Positions 1 to 6,623 are shown, counted from the first letter of the stretch. The stretch is 6,746 nucleotides of DNA from an uncultured Rhodopirellula sp. (GCA_913061385.1 CAJXTM010000206.1:1-6746); one strand, 5' to 3'. Translations and numbers: made by a program. Notes: a model not told the origin generated them from the sequence alone.

Positions 1-713
1 GAGTGGGGCTGGAAACGCATTTCCTTTTCCATTTGAAAGCTGGCATCGATCAACATCTTCTCGATTCTGTCGCTTGAATTTTGATCCATCATTTCGTCTG
101 TCTCGTGGACCTCAACGTAAAGAGCGTCCACCTTGTGCAATTGGCTGAATGATTCACGAAGCACGCTCTCTTCAGCTCCCTCGATGTCCATCTTCAGAAA
201 CGACACATTCTGCTTGGCCAAGTAAGGTGATAATTTGCAGCAACGGACTTCCACCGAATCGCTGGCTTCACGTTCGCCCCATTGTGGTTGGATGGAGTTT
301 CCTCTCGCATCGGCCCCGTGTCCCATGTCCCCGAAGAGCAGTGTTTTGCCATCAAAGTCAGCGACCGCAGCATGGATGCACTTTACACCTGGGATGTCAT
401 TCGATTCCATGTTGAGTGACAGCAGTCTGAATGCATCCGGATCAGGCTCAAAACAGATGATCCGAGACATGGGCCATCGTGTTTTCCATTCAAGCACGGA
501 AATCCCAATATTGGCACCACAGTCGATGATGAGTGGCTCTGATTCGCGAGGCTCGAAAAAAGAGGGGAATTCGTCGCTTGCTCGAATCATTGAGTGTGTC
601 GCGGTCTCATTTTCGTAGTAAAGCTCATAGCCACGAAATCGGGTCTTTTGGATGGCAATCGCAAATAGCCTTCTTGAGAAAAGGAAGAGTGAACAGGAGA
701 GGGCTTGGAGCAT
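1..713 (-). CDS. FkbM-family SAM-dependent methyltransferase, C-terminus cut by window edge
   Basis: The frame is open from an ATG at 713 down to base 3, giving 237 codons with no stop, so the C-terminus lies outside the window. An in-frame TAA at 725-723 lies just upstream, and the next in-frame ATG is residue 42, after which little N-terminal sequence would remain before the cofactor site. I therefore take 713 as the start, although no well-spaced Shine-Dalgarno is present. Visible motifs follow the class I methyltransferase order: LIIDCGANIGIS at residues 61-72 (SAM-binding motif I), CFEPDPDAF around 87-95 (acidic residue of motif II), and FLKMDIEGAEESVL around 172-185, the D-x-E-G-A-E signature of FkbM proteins (Methyltransf_21). 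LYVEVHE follows. The family mostly O-methylates sugars, glycans or polyketides; the substrate here cannot be told. FkbM proteins are commonly 230-290 residues, so little is probably missing. Residues 1-20 are hydrophobic (SLFFLFSRRLFAIAI) and may be a membrane-associated helix. The gene is divergent from all others here and is probably a separate unit. Confidence 0.9.
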   Translation of the reverse strand, partial: MLQALSCSLFLFSRRLFAIAIQKTRFRGYELYYENETATHSMIRASDEFPSFFEPRESEPLIIDCGANIGISVLEWKTRWPMSRIICFEPDPDAFRLLSLNMESNDIPGVKCIHAAVADFDGKTLLFGDMGHGADARGNSIQPQWGEREASDSVEVRCCKLSPYLAKQNVSFLKMDIEGAEESVLRESFSQLHKVDALYVEVHETDEMMDQNSSDRIEKMLIDASFQMEKEMRFQPH

Positions 714-1006
714 TCCTGTGAATTAATCGAGTCGGGAATCAAATGCTGCTCTGAGCACGTGCAGCCGTGAGAATGCTTGGGTCAAAAACCCTCGTTTGTG
801 AAAGCATGACTGATAGGTGGCTGTTGCATCACCGGGTACAATCATGCAGAAGGTTGTTTTTGTGAGCGTGGCATCCGCGTTGTCTCGATTCTATTGCAGG
901 TACCGAGGTGCGTAACCACGTCTTGAACTTGTGTTGCGACACAGGTGTATGCTGTTGATCTGAAATCGAACTTAAAATACTAAGCACCAAAACCGAGAAC
1001 TGATTC
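714..1006. other. Divergent intergenic region
   Basis: This spacer of about 290 bp lies between the leftward methyltransferase and the rightward propeller gene, so it should hold promoters for both. No coding frame with a recognisable product is present. I see a TAAAAT box at 973-978 that could be a -10 element for the rightward gene, but no -35 at proper spacing. TTGATC at 955-960 with TACTAA at 978-983 (17 bp apart) is an equally weak alternative. GCACGTGC at 755-762 is an 8 bp palindrome. ATGCTT (773-778) pairs with AAGCAT (802-807) around an inner GGGT/ACCC stem. Nothing here is decisive. Confidence 0.6.
928..945 (+). promoter_or_regulatory. Small hairpin upstream of the propeller gene
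   Basis: CTTGTGT and ACACAGG form a 7 bp stem (one G-T wobble) around a TGCG loop. It ends 61 bp before the ATG at 1007. It could be an operator-like dyad or lie in the 5' leader. A stem this short can arise by chance, so a function is only a possibility. Confidence 0.2.
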
Positions 1007-2260
1007 ATGTTCCGACTTTCCTGTTTGGCTGGCAAGACAGCCTTTGTGGTTTTCATCATGGCTGTCACCGTTGTCCAGTTGACAGCGGCAGAGCCAAGTC
1101 ATTGGTCGCGGTTTCGTGGTCCGAACGGAACCGGGATTAGCAATGCTGTGAAGGTTCCGGTTGATTTCGGTGAGAGTGACGTGGTGTGGCAGTCGAAGCT
1201 GCCGGTCTCGGGTCACTCATCACCCGTGCAATGGGGTGATCGAATCTTTATCACCGGCGCGACGATCCAAGGAGATGAGGTAGAGCGACACGTCGTTTGT
1301 CTTAATGCCACCTCAGGCAAGGTTTTGTGGGACAAAATTGCGGCAGTTGTACCGGGGGAAGCACTGCACAAGATGAACAGCTGGGCGACTCCGAGCTGTG
1401 TCACCGATGGTGAACGTGTTGTCGCTTTTTTTGGTGCTGGTGGCTTGCACTGCTTTGACAACAAGGGGGCAAGGCAGTGGTCAAAGGACTTGGGAACGTT
1501 TCCGGGAGGGTGGGGCGTTGGTGCTTCACCCATCATTTTTGATGAAATGGTGATTCAGAATTGTGACGCCGAGGGTGCGTCCTATTTGATTGCGTTGGAC
1601 AGAAAGACAGGCGATGAGGTTTGGCGTACGCCTCGCGAGGCTAAGCCGCGCGGCGGCTGGAGTACCCCGATTGTGATCGATGTGGATGGGCAGCCCGAAT
1701 TGATTCTGAATGGTGAATTCGGGGTCGCTGCCTATCATCCGAAATCTGGCGAACCGCTTTGGAATTGCACGGGCTTCAACGGTCGGGGGACACCCGGTCC
1801 CGTTTGGGGGCATGGCATGTTGTATGTCGTTAATGGCAAGTCCGGAGATGTTTACGCAGTCCGACCCGGCGGTCGAGGCGATGTGACCAAGACACACATG
1901 GTCTGGCACACGGACCGACGTGGCGGAAGAGATTTGCCCTCTCCTGTCCTGATTGATGACTGCCTGGTTGCGATTAGCATGTCCGGGATCGCCACTGGCT
2001 ATGACGCTCACAACGGTGAGGAATTGTGGAAGGAGCGACTTGGGGGCAATTATTCAGGCTCGCCAATCGCAGCGGGTGGAAGAATTTATGCGTTGGCTGA
2101 GGATGGAAGCGTCGTTGTGCTCAAAGCCGGTAAAAAGTTCGAATTGGTTGCTAGAAACAAGGTTGGCGACGGGTCAGGCGAGATTTTTCGCTCATCGCCG
2201 GGAGTGGTCTCCAATGATCTCCTGATTCGGGGTGATCGAACTCTTTATCGGCTCAAATGA
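1007..2260 (+). CDS. Exported PQQ-like beta-propeller repeat protein
   Basis: The product is 417 residues. It starts with a Sec signal peptide: charged Met-Phe-Arg, a hydrophobic core at about 11-25, and a likely cleavage near LTAA (25-28). The mature protein opens with WSRFRGPNGTGIS (33-45), a signature I associate with planctomycete PQQ-like repeat proteins. Blade motifs of the BamB/PQQ_2 type recur: SGKVLWDK (103-110), TGDEVWRT (201-208), SGEPLWNC (247-254) and NGEELWKE (336-343). Strand pairs such as GGRIYALAEDGSVVVL (357-372) and a closing RSSPGVVSNDLLIRG (395-409) support a propeller of seven or eight blades. The family fold is established, but these proteins generally do not bind PQQ, and I see no quinoprotein dehydrogenase active-site pattern. 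The role is probably periplasmic binding or scaffolding; the ligand is unknown. The ATG at 1007 is preceded only by a weak purine stretch (GAGAA). It is 415 bp from the next gene, so probably transcribed alone. Confidence 0.9.
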   Translation: MFRLSCLAGKTAFVVFIMAVTVVQLTAAEPSHWSRFRGPNGTGISNAVKVPVDFGESDVVWQSKLPVSGHSSPVQWGDRIFITGATIQGDEVERHVVCLNATSGKVLWDKIAAVVPGEALHKMNSWATPSCVTDGERVVAFFGAGGLHCFDNKGARQWSKDLGTFPGGWGVGASPIIFDEMVIQNCDAEGASYLIALDRKTGDEVWRTPREAKPRGGWSTPIVIDVDGQPELILNGEFGVAAYHPKSGEPLWNCTGFNGRGTPGPVWGHGMLYVVNGKSGDVYAVRPGGRGDVTKTHMVWHTDRRGGRDLPSPVLIDDCLVAISMSGIATGYDAHNGEELWKERLGGNYSGSPIAAGGRIYALAEDGSVVVLKAGKKFELVARNKVGDGSGEIFRSSPGVVSNDLLIRGDRTLYRLK

Positions 2261-2298
2261 TTGATTTTCAGCCCCGTTTTTGCACATTCTGAAATTCT

Positions 2299-2314
2299 CG
2301 CATGTGAACATGCG
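2299..2314. repeat. Perfect inverted repeat CGCATGT-GA-ACATGCG
   Basis: Seven bases are followed, after a 2-base centre, by their exact reverse complement, 39 bp after the propeller stop. As RNA it would form a 6 bp stem with a TGAA tetraloop. No T-tract follows, so it is not a standard intrinsic terminator. It could be an operator dyad or a 3' stabilising stem. Confidence 0.35.
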
Positions 2315-2332
2315 CGCACCTCCTGGCTGGGG

Positions 2333-2348
2333 TTGACTTGACAGTCAA
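2333..2348. repeat. Perfect inverted repeat TTGACT-TGAC-AGTCAA
   Basis: Two 6 bp arms are separated by 4 bases. The dyad overlaps the TTGACA of the candidate promoter at 2338-2367, an arrangement expected if a regulator bound over the -35 box. Both elements are short and could coincide by chance. Confidence 0.3.
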
Positions 2349-2367
2349 TGTAATGACCTGCTAAAAA
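2338..2367 (+). promoter_or_regulatory. Candidate sigma-70-type promoter for the DUF1501 unit
   Basis: TTGACA at 2338-2343 is a perfect -35 consensus. TAAAAA at 2362-2367 matches four of six -10 positions, with 18 bp spacing. Transcription would start near 2374 and leave a leader of about 300 nt before the ATG at 2676. Promoter rules in planctomycetes are poorly defined, so this is a candidate only. Confidence 0.25.
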
Positions 2368-2535
2368 TTCCAGACGGTTTTGGGCTGACGAGCTCCGTTT
2401 AGCGGACTACACTTGTCACATGCCTTTCATACACACTCAGCGTCGGCACATTTGTACTGTTCCTGAGCCCGCCTGTTGAAATAACAATCGTCACTCGAAT
2501 TGAAGTATGAGGGTGATTCTGAAGCTTGGTAGCGA

Positions 2536-2553
2536 CCGCTCAATGATGAGCGG
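2536..2553 (+). promoter_or_regulatory. Hairpin CCGCTCA-ATGA-TGAGCGG in leader
   Basis: A perfect 7 bp GC-rich stem with a 4-base loop lies 122 bp upstream of the DUF1501 start. There is no T-tract immediately after it, so it is not a Rho-independent terminator. It could be part of a structured 5' leader or a protein-binding dyad. I recognise no known riboswitch class around it. Confidence 0.3.
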
Positions 2554-2660
2554 AGAGCGAAGTAATTATTAGCGATGAATGCGCATGGTTCCACCGGGAT
2601 CGGTCACTGCTCGTTTCGCTTTTGAAACACAATCCATTTAGTCCATCAGTATTTACGACC

Positions 2661-2665
2661 AGGAG
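2661..2665 (+). promoter_or_regulatory. Shine-Dalgarno AGGAG deciding the DUF1501 start
   Basis: AGGAG ends 10 bases before the ATG at 2676, the usual spacing. It lies inside the longer frame that would start at a TTG at 2622, and so favours the ATG as the true start. Confidence 0.75.
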
Positions 2666-2675
2666 CTTTACAGCC

Positions 2676-3980
2676 ATGCGTTGTCACGGAAACCCTTTTA
2701 GCAGACGTGGATTTCTTACGGCCGGAACCCTCGGTGGTCTGGGCATCTCTCTTCCACAACTGTTGTGGATGGAGAAGGCGGCAGCAGAGCAGAAGCACTA
2801 CGATTTCATCGAAGCCAAGGCCAAGAGCGTGATTCACGTCTACTTGCCAGGCGGAATGGCACATCAGGAAAGCTGGGATCCAAAGCCATACAGCCCGATC
2901 GAGTACCGGGGTGAGATGAAGCCAGTAAAAACCAACACAGGTGAGATCTTCTGTGAGTCAGTTCCCAAGTTAGCTGGCATTGCTGATCGGCTTTGCGTGA
3001 TTCGATCGATGACGCATGGTGAGGCTGCCCACGAACGTGGCACTCACAATATGTTCACGGGTTACAAACCCAGTCCAGCGTTGAAATACCCCAGTTTTGG
3101 CGCTGTTGTCAGTCATGAGTATGGACCGCGTAATAATTTGCCTCCATACGTTTGTATTCCCAATCAGCCCAATGAATTTGCAGGGACGGGCTACTTGAGT
3201 TCCTCTTATGGTGCGTTCGCTTTGGGAAGCGATCCTGCCAGTAGCGGATTCAAGGTTCGTGACCTCGATTTGTATGGTGGCGTTGATGATGCCCGTTTCG
3301 CTCGCCGCCAAGCAGCATTGGCGTCCGTGAATAAGAAGTTCAGTGCCATGACCAACGCCGATGGTGTTCAAGCCATGAACACCTTCTACGAGCGGGCCTA
3401 CAATCTGCTGGGTTCTAACGAGGCGAAAGCTGCTTTCGATCTCGGCAAAGAGGACAGCAAAATGAAGGCCGCTTATGGTGCGAATCAGGCTGGCCAACGT
3501 CTGTTGATGGCACGCCGATTGGTTGAGGCTGGCTGCCGATTGGTCACGTTGACTTATGGCGGTTGGGATATGCACAATGGCATCAATGCTGCGATGAAGC
3601 GAACTATGCCACCCCTCGATCAGGCACTGTCGCAGCTCATTCTCGATCTTGAGCAACGTGGGCTTCTTGACTCGACTCTTGTGATGGTCAGTAGCGAGTT
3701 CGGGCGTACCCCCAAGGTTAACAAGGACGCCGGTCGCGACCACTACCCGAAAGTGTTCAGTGTCATGCTCGCTGGTGGTGGTATCAAAGGCGGTTCGATC
3801 TATGGTGCGTCCAATGCGACTGCATCCGAGCCAGAGTTTGACCCCGTTGGACCAGCCGATTTGGCCACCACCATGTATCACCAGTTGGGTATCGTTGCTG
3901 ATAAAGAGCTGATGGCTCCGGGTGATCGTCCGATTGAAATCGTGGATGGTGGCAAAGTCTTGAAAGACATTGTGGCTTAG
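2676..3980 (+). CDS. Tat-exported DUF1501 family protein (alkaline phosphatase/sulfatase-like fold)
   Basis: The product is 434 residues from the ATG at 2676. The frame is open further back to a TTG at 2622, but AGGAG at 2661 and the position of the signal favour the ATG. SRRGFLTAG (residues 9-17) is a twin-arginine motif, followed by a weakly hydrophobic stretch and Ala-Ala-Ala at 35-37, so export folded through Tat is likely. DUF1501 landmarks are in order: LPGGMAHQESWDPKP (57-71), RSMTHGEAAHERGTHNMFTG (110-129), GGWDMHNG (295-302), SSEFGRTP (339-346) and GRDHYP (353-358), then MLAGGGIKGG (364-373). The Asp and His residues in these motifs are the likely metal ligands, by analogy with the alkaline phosphatase superfamily to which DUF1501 is assigned. 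The length is normal and no frame damage is seen. The substrate is unknown. DUF1501 genes in planctomycetes often sit with DUF1549/DUF1553 cytochrome-like genes; none is visible here, though the gene cut at the right end could be one. The PPC protein gene follows after 71 bp. Confidence 0.93.
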   Translation: MRCHGNPFSRRGFLTAGTLGGLGISLPQLLWMEKAAAEQKHYDFIEAKAKSVIHVYLPGGMAHQESWDPKPYSPIEYRGEMKPVKTNTGEIFCESVPKLAGIADRLCVIRSMTHGEAAHERGTHNMFTGYKPSPALKYPSFGAVVSHEYGPRNNLPPYVCIPNQPNEFAGTGYLSSSYGAFALGSDPASSGFKVRDLDLYGGVDDARFARRQAALASVNKKFSAMTNADGVQAMNTFYERAYNLLGSNEAKAAFDLGKEDSKMKAAYGANQAGQRLLMARRLVEAGCRLVTLTYGGWDMHNGINAAMKRTMPPLDQALSQLILDLEQRGLLDSTLVMVSSEFGRTPKVNKDAGRDHYPKVFSVMLAGGGIKGGSIYGASNATASEPEFDPVGPADLATTMYHQLGIVADKELMAPGDRPIEIVDGGKVLKDIVA

Positions 3981-4005
3981 TTTTCTGTGTGCGGGCTGCA
4001 GGATG

Positions 4006-4031
4006 CTGGCTGTGTACTTAACCAGTTTTTT
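4006..4031 (+). terminator. Weak intrinsic terminator-like element
   Basis: CTGG at 4006-4009 pairs with CCAG at 4022-4025, immediately followed by six T at 4026-4031. The stem is only 4 bp with a 12-base loop, so termination would be inefficient at best. It lies between the DUF1501 stop and the next start, and might lower expression of the downstream gene rather than end the transcript. Confidence 0.22.
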
Positions 4032-4051
4032 GAATCCATCGATTACCAGTG

Positions 4052-6496
4052 ATGACTTTCATGTGGCAAAAACCTGTTTCACTTTTCGGTTGTCTTGTTC
4101 TCTTCGGCTTCGCGGGGACGGCTCAGGCGTACAAGCCTGATATCGTCAGTTCCACCCCGCGTGGTATGCAGCGGGGCACCACGCAGACCGTCGTGATCAC
4201 TGGGTCAAGATTAAGTGATAGTCGGCAGATCATTGTCGATCGCGAGGGGATCAATGTTAAGTCGGTGAAGCCAGTCAGTGCTTCAAAGGTCGAGGTTGAA
4301 TTTGAAGTTCCAGCCGATTCTTCGCCGGGGCTTTATCCAATCCGCCTCGTGAGTGAGACTGGGTTGAGCAATGTCATGATGTTCAGCGTTGGTGTCCTCC
4401 CCAATGTGGACGAGAAAGAGCCCAACAGTGAATTTGCGACACCGCAGGTAATTGAGAAGAACGTCACTGTCGAAGGTGCGGTTGCCCGCGAAGATGAAGA
4501 CTACTACGTGGTCGAACTCAAAGAAGGTGAAAGCCTGACGGCTGAGTTAGAAGGTGTGCGAATCAAAAAGGGACGTAGCAACCCCTTTTTCGATCCTTAC
4601 GTAGCAATTCTGAATGCCGAACGCTTCGAGATGGCTACCAGTGATGATGCACCGCTTCTTCAGCAGGACTGCCTGTGTTCGATGCGAGCTCCCGCGGATG
4701 GAAAGTACATCATCGTCGTGAGAGACAGCTCTTTTGGTGGGAACAATGACCGGTATCGATTGCATGTCGGCTCGTTTCCTAGGCCGATTGCTGTTGTTCC
4801 CGCTGGTGGGCCGCCAGGTGCGTTGATCGATATGACCTTCGTGTCGGCGACAGGAGACGCTTGGATCGAAAAAGTCCAGCTCCCGAGCCAACCACATGAA
4901 GCGTTTCCGTTGGTGGTTTCCAATGATCAGGGTGTTAGCCCGTCGCCTAACTTCATTAGGGTTCAGGAGATGCCGAATGTTGTCGAGCAGGAACCAAATA
5001 ACAGTTTCAAAGAATCAACAACAGGCACGTTGCCGGGGGCATTCTGTGGCTTCGTCGGAGAACCCGGAGACGTAGACTTTTTTAGCTTCGAAGCGAAGAA
5101 AAACCAAACCGTTTCGATCAAGCTCTTTGCCCGGAAAATCTTGCGTTCAGAGCTCGACGGTGTGATCAATGTCTACAACGCTGCTGGTGGTCGAGTCGGA
5201 GGCAACGATGACTCGGGTGGGCCAGACAGCCTGTTGGACTACAAGATTCCGGCCGATGGAGTTTATCACGTTAGCGTCAATGATCATCTCAGGAATGGCG
5301 GCCCGGGGTATGCCTATCGTCTTGAAATACAATTGGTTCAACCCGATTTGGTTCTAACGCTTCCAGATCGCCAACGTTATATCGCTACCCAGGTCAATGT
5401 GTCGCAGGGCAATCATGCTGCTGTGATGATCAACGCGACGCGTCGAGGGGTTGGCGGGGCAGTCGATGTCACTGGGTTAAATCTACCCGAGGGAGTGACA
5501 ATTACTCCGATTCAGATGCCTGCGAACCGCACGACAGTTCCACTGTTACTCAGCGCAACCCCTGAGGCAAAGTTAGATGGTCGGCTTGTCAATTTTGTTG
5601 GGAAGATCGCTGACAATCCGATTGTTGGCCGTTACACCCAACGACACCAATTGTTGATCGGTCAGAACAATAGCGTTGTCTATGACTACAACGCTGATCG
5701 GGCGGCTGTATCCGTCATCAAGGCATCGCCATGTAGTTTCCAGATTGTGCAACCGCAGGTGCCCGTTGTTCGTAGTGGCTCCATGGAACTTGTGGTGAAA
5801 GTTGACCGTGGCGACTTTGACGGTGATATTCCGATTCGCATGTTGTACAACCCACCAGGTATCGGTTCCGCTGGCAGTGTGACCATTCCGAAAGGTAAGA
5901 ATGAGGCAGCAATTTCGTTGACCGCCAATACATCGGCGGCCATCGGAAATTGGCCTTTGATTGTTTACGCTATTGTTGGTGGGAACGAAATTGCCACGAC
6001 TCCAGCAAACCTGAGTATCGAAGATCGTCTGTTTGCTTTTGAATTTCCGAAAACCTCCACGGAACTGAACGCAGATGCTGACGTTGTGGTCGATGTCGAG
6101 GTGCTTCGGGATTTTTCGGGAACTTGTGAGCTTGAACTGGTAGGTTTGCCAGCAGGCGTCGTCTGCGACAATAACAAAGTCGCGATCACCAAGGACACGG
6201 AGCAGGTAAGCTTCGCAGTCAAAGTTGGTGAGAAGGCCCGCGTTGGTCAGCATAAGACGCTCGTCGTCCGGGCTACTGTCACTGACTCAAAGGGTCTCAT
6301 TAAGCAGACTCAGGGTACGGGGACGATTCAGGTTGATAAGCCAATTCCTGCTCCTGCTGCCAAGCCAAAGCCGACACCGGCTAAGCCTGTCGCCAAGCCA
6401 GCGGCCAAGCCACCTGCTCCCGTTAAGAAGAAACCACTTAGCCGGCTCGAACAGCTTCGTTTGATGCGACAGGGAAAAGCAGAAACGCCCGAGTAA
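4052..6496 (+). CDS. Secreted protein with tandem PPC domains, Ig-like domains and Pro/Ala/Lys-rich tail
   Basis: The product is 814 residues from the ATG at 4052. A GTG one codon earlier (4049) and an ATG at 4061 are alternatives; none has a clear Shine-Dalgarno. A Sec signal peptide ends at TAQA (residues 23-26). Residues 27-114 look like an IPT/TIG beta-sandwich (STPRGMQRGTTQTVVITG). Two PPC domains follow, at about 120-237 and 311-427. Each starts with an E-P-N motif (KEPNSEF, QEPNNSF), has an acidic-aromatic strand (DEDYYVVEL, DVDFFSF) and ends in an APADGKYIIVV or IPADGVYHVSV strand. Residues about 439-761 are beta-rich and resemble several Ig-like domains (LNLPEGVTITP, LVGLPAGVVC). The C-terminus is a Pro/Ala/Lys tail (764-795) and a basic segment, SRLEQLRLMRQG. 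PPC domains usually accompany secreted peptidases, but no peptidase domain or catalytic triad is visible, so this is more likely a binding or surface protein. It probably shares a transcript with the DUF1501 gene. Confidence 0.88.
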   Translation: MTFMWQKPVSLFGCLVLFGFAGTAQAYKPDIVSSTPRGMQRGTTQTVVITGSRLSDSRQIIVDREGINVKSVKPVSASKVEVEFEVPADSSPGLYPIRLVSETGLSNVMMFSVGVLPNVDEKEPNSEFATPQVIEKNVTVEGAVAREDEDYYVVELKEGESLTAELEGVRIKKGRSNPFFDPYVAILNAERFEMATSDDAPLLQQDCLCSMRAPADGKYIIVVRDSSFGGNNDRYRLHVGSFPRPIAVVPAGGPPGALIDMTFVSATGDAWIEKVQLPSQPHEAFPLVVSNDQGVSPSPNFIRVQEMPNVVEQEPNNSFKESTTGTLPGAFCGFVGEPGDVDFFSFEAKKNQTVSIKLFARKILRSELDGVINVYNAAGGRVGGNDDSGGPDSLLDYKIPADGVYHVSVNDHLRNGGPGYAYRLEIQLVQPDLVLTLPDRQRYIATQVNVSQGNHAAVMINATRRGVGGAVDVTGLNLPEGVTITPIQMPANRTTVPLLLSATPEAKLDGRLVNFVGKIADNPIVGRYTQRHQLLIGQNNSVVYDYNADRAAVSVIKASPCSFQIVQPQVPVVRSGSMELVVKVDRGDFDGDIPIRMLYNPPGIGSAGSVTIPKGKNEAAISLTANTSAAIGNWPLIVYAIVGGNEIATTPANLSIEDRLFAFEFPKTSTELNADADVVVDVEVLRDFSGTCELELVGLPAGVVCDNNKVAITKDTEQVSFAVKVGEKARVGQHKTLVVRATVTDSKGLIKQTQGTGTIQVDKPIPAPAAKPKPTPAKPVAKPAAKPPAPVKKKPLSRLEQLRLMRQGKAETPE
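6341..6436 (+). repeat. Low-complexity Pro/Ala/Lys codon tract at gene 3' end
   Basis: This part of the PPC protein gene repeats AAG-CCA/CCG/CCT and GCC-AAG-CCA units, encoding KPKPTPAKPVAKPAAKP and similar. Such tails are flexible and basic, and often span the cell wall or bind polyanions. The tract ends 57 codon bases before the TAA at 6494. Its repeat nature could cause length differences between strains or assembly slips. Confidence 0.7.
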
Positions 6497-6519
6497 GAAC
6501 GCGACTGCGGGAATACTCA

Positions 6520-6537
6520 TAGCGAAAGCCTTCGCTA
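6520..6537 (+). terminator. Perfect hairpin TAGCGAA-AGCC-TTCGCTA after PPC gene
   Basis: A 7 bp perfect stem with a 4-base loop starts 23 bp after the TAA at 6494-6496. The downstream sequence is A/T-rich (AATACTTTAAA) but has no true T-run. It could be a weak terminator or an RNA 3'-end stabiliser. Confidence 0.35.
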
Positions 6538-6574
6538 AATACTTTAAACCTACAGACAACTAACTCACTAACCC

Positions 6575-6597
6575 GACTGGCACACCGCGTGCCAGTC
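6575..6597. promoter_or_regulatory. Perfect 9 bp palindrome; also sigma-54-like
   Basis: GACTGGCAC and GTGCCAGTC are exact reverse complements around ACCGC. The dyad ends 26 bp before the ATG at 6624. Read as a promoter, TGGCAC-N5-GTGC has the GG and GC dinucleotides 10 bases apart, as in the sigma-54 -24/-12 consensus TGGCAC-N5-TTGC, with one mismatch. That would put a start near 6604, just before the ribosome binding site. It may equally be an RNA hairpin or a dispersed palindromic repeat. The motif is symmetric, so both strands carry the pattern. Confidence 0.4.
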
Positions 6598-6611
6598 CGA
6601 TGGAAAGACCC

Positions 6612-6616
6612 GAAGG
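6612..6616 (+). promoter_or_regulatory. Shine-Dalgarno GAAGG for the last gene
   Basis: GAAGG ends 7 bases before the ATG at 6624. It supports that start over the second in-frame ATG at 6627, and shows that the short open frame is a real gene start although only 25 codons are genomic. Confidence 0.6.
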
Positions 6617-6623
6617 TATCAAC

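Larger units (their letters stand above)
2261..2675. other. Intergenic region with short hairpins before DUF1501 gene
   Basis: I see no supported gene in these 415 bp. Frames of about 16-21 codons exist (for example an ATG at 2507) but lack a ribosome binding site and resemble nothing. The stretch holds several short perfect inverted repeats: 2299-2314, 2333-2348, 2536-2553, and 5 bp GTTTC/GAAAC at 2613-2628. It also has a weak sigma-70-like promoter at 2338-2367 and an AGGAG site at 2661-2665. A T-run at 2277-2281 follows a GGCT/AGCC pairing just after the propeller stop, too weak to call a terminator. The region probably holds the end of the propeller transcript and the promoter and leader of the downstream unit. 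Confidence 0.55.

Noticed and set aside
149..721. Three rightward frames of 62-127 codons
   Set aside because: They overlap the FkbM gene on the other strand, which carries all expected motifs; their translations resemble nothing.
1526..2011. A 161-residue leftward frame
   Set aside because: Antisense to the propeller gene, whose repeats are intact in the forward frame.
1007..2260. Quinoprotein (PQQ-dependent) dehydrogenase
   Set aside because: The repeats match the PQQ-like fold family, but the protein is shorter than such dehydrogenases and shows no cofactor or active-site signature.
2507..2572. A 21-codon leader-peptide-like frame upstream of DUF1501
   Set aside because: No ribosome binding site and no codon run (such as repeated regulatory amino acids) typical of attenuator peptides.
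2970..3881. A 303-residue leftward frame
   Set aside because: It lies wholly antisense to the clear DUF1501 gene, has no recognisable motif and no ribosome binding site; a shadow frame.
4049..4051. GTG as start of the PPC protein
   Set aside because: It adds one residue with no ribosome binding site in its favour; the adjacent ATG at 4052 is the simpler choice, though the difference is immaterial.
5573..6253. A 226-residue leftward frame
   Set aside because: Antisense to the PPC protein gene, with no domain signature; a shadow frame.
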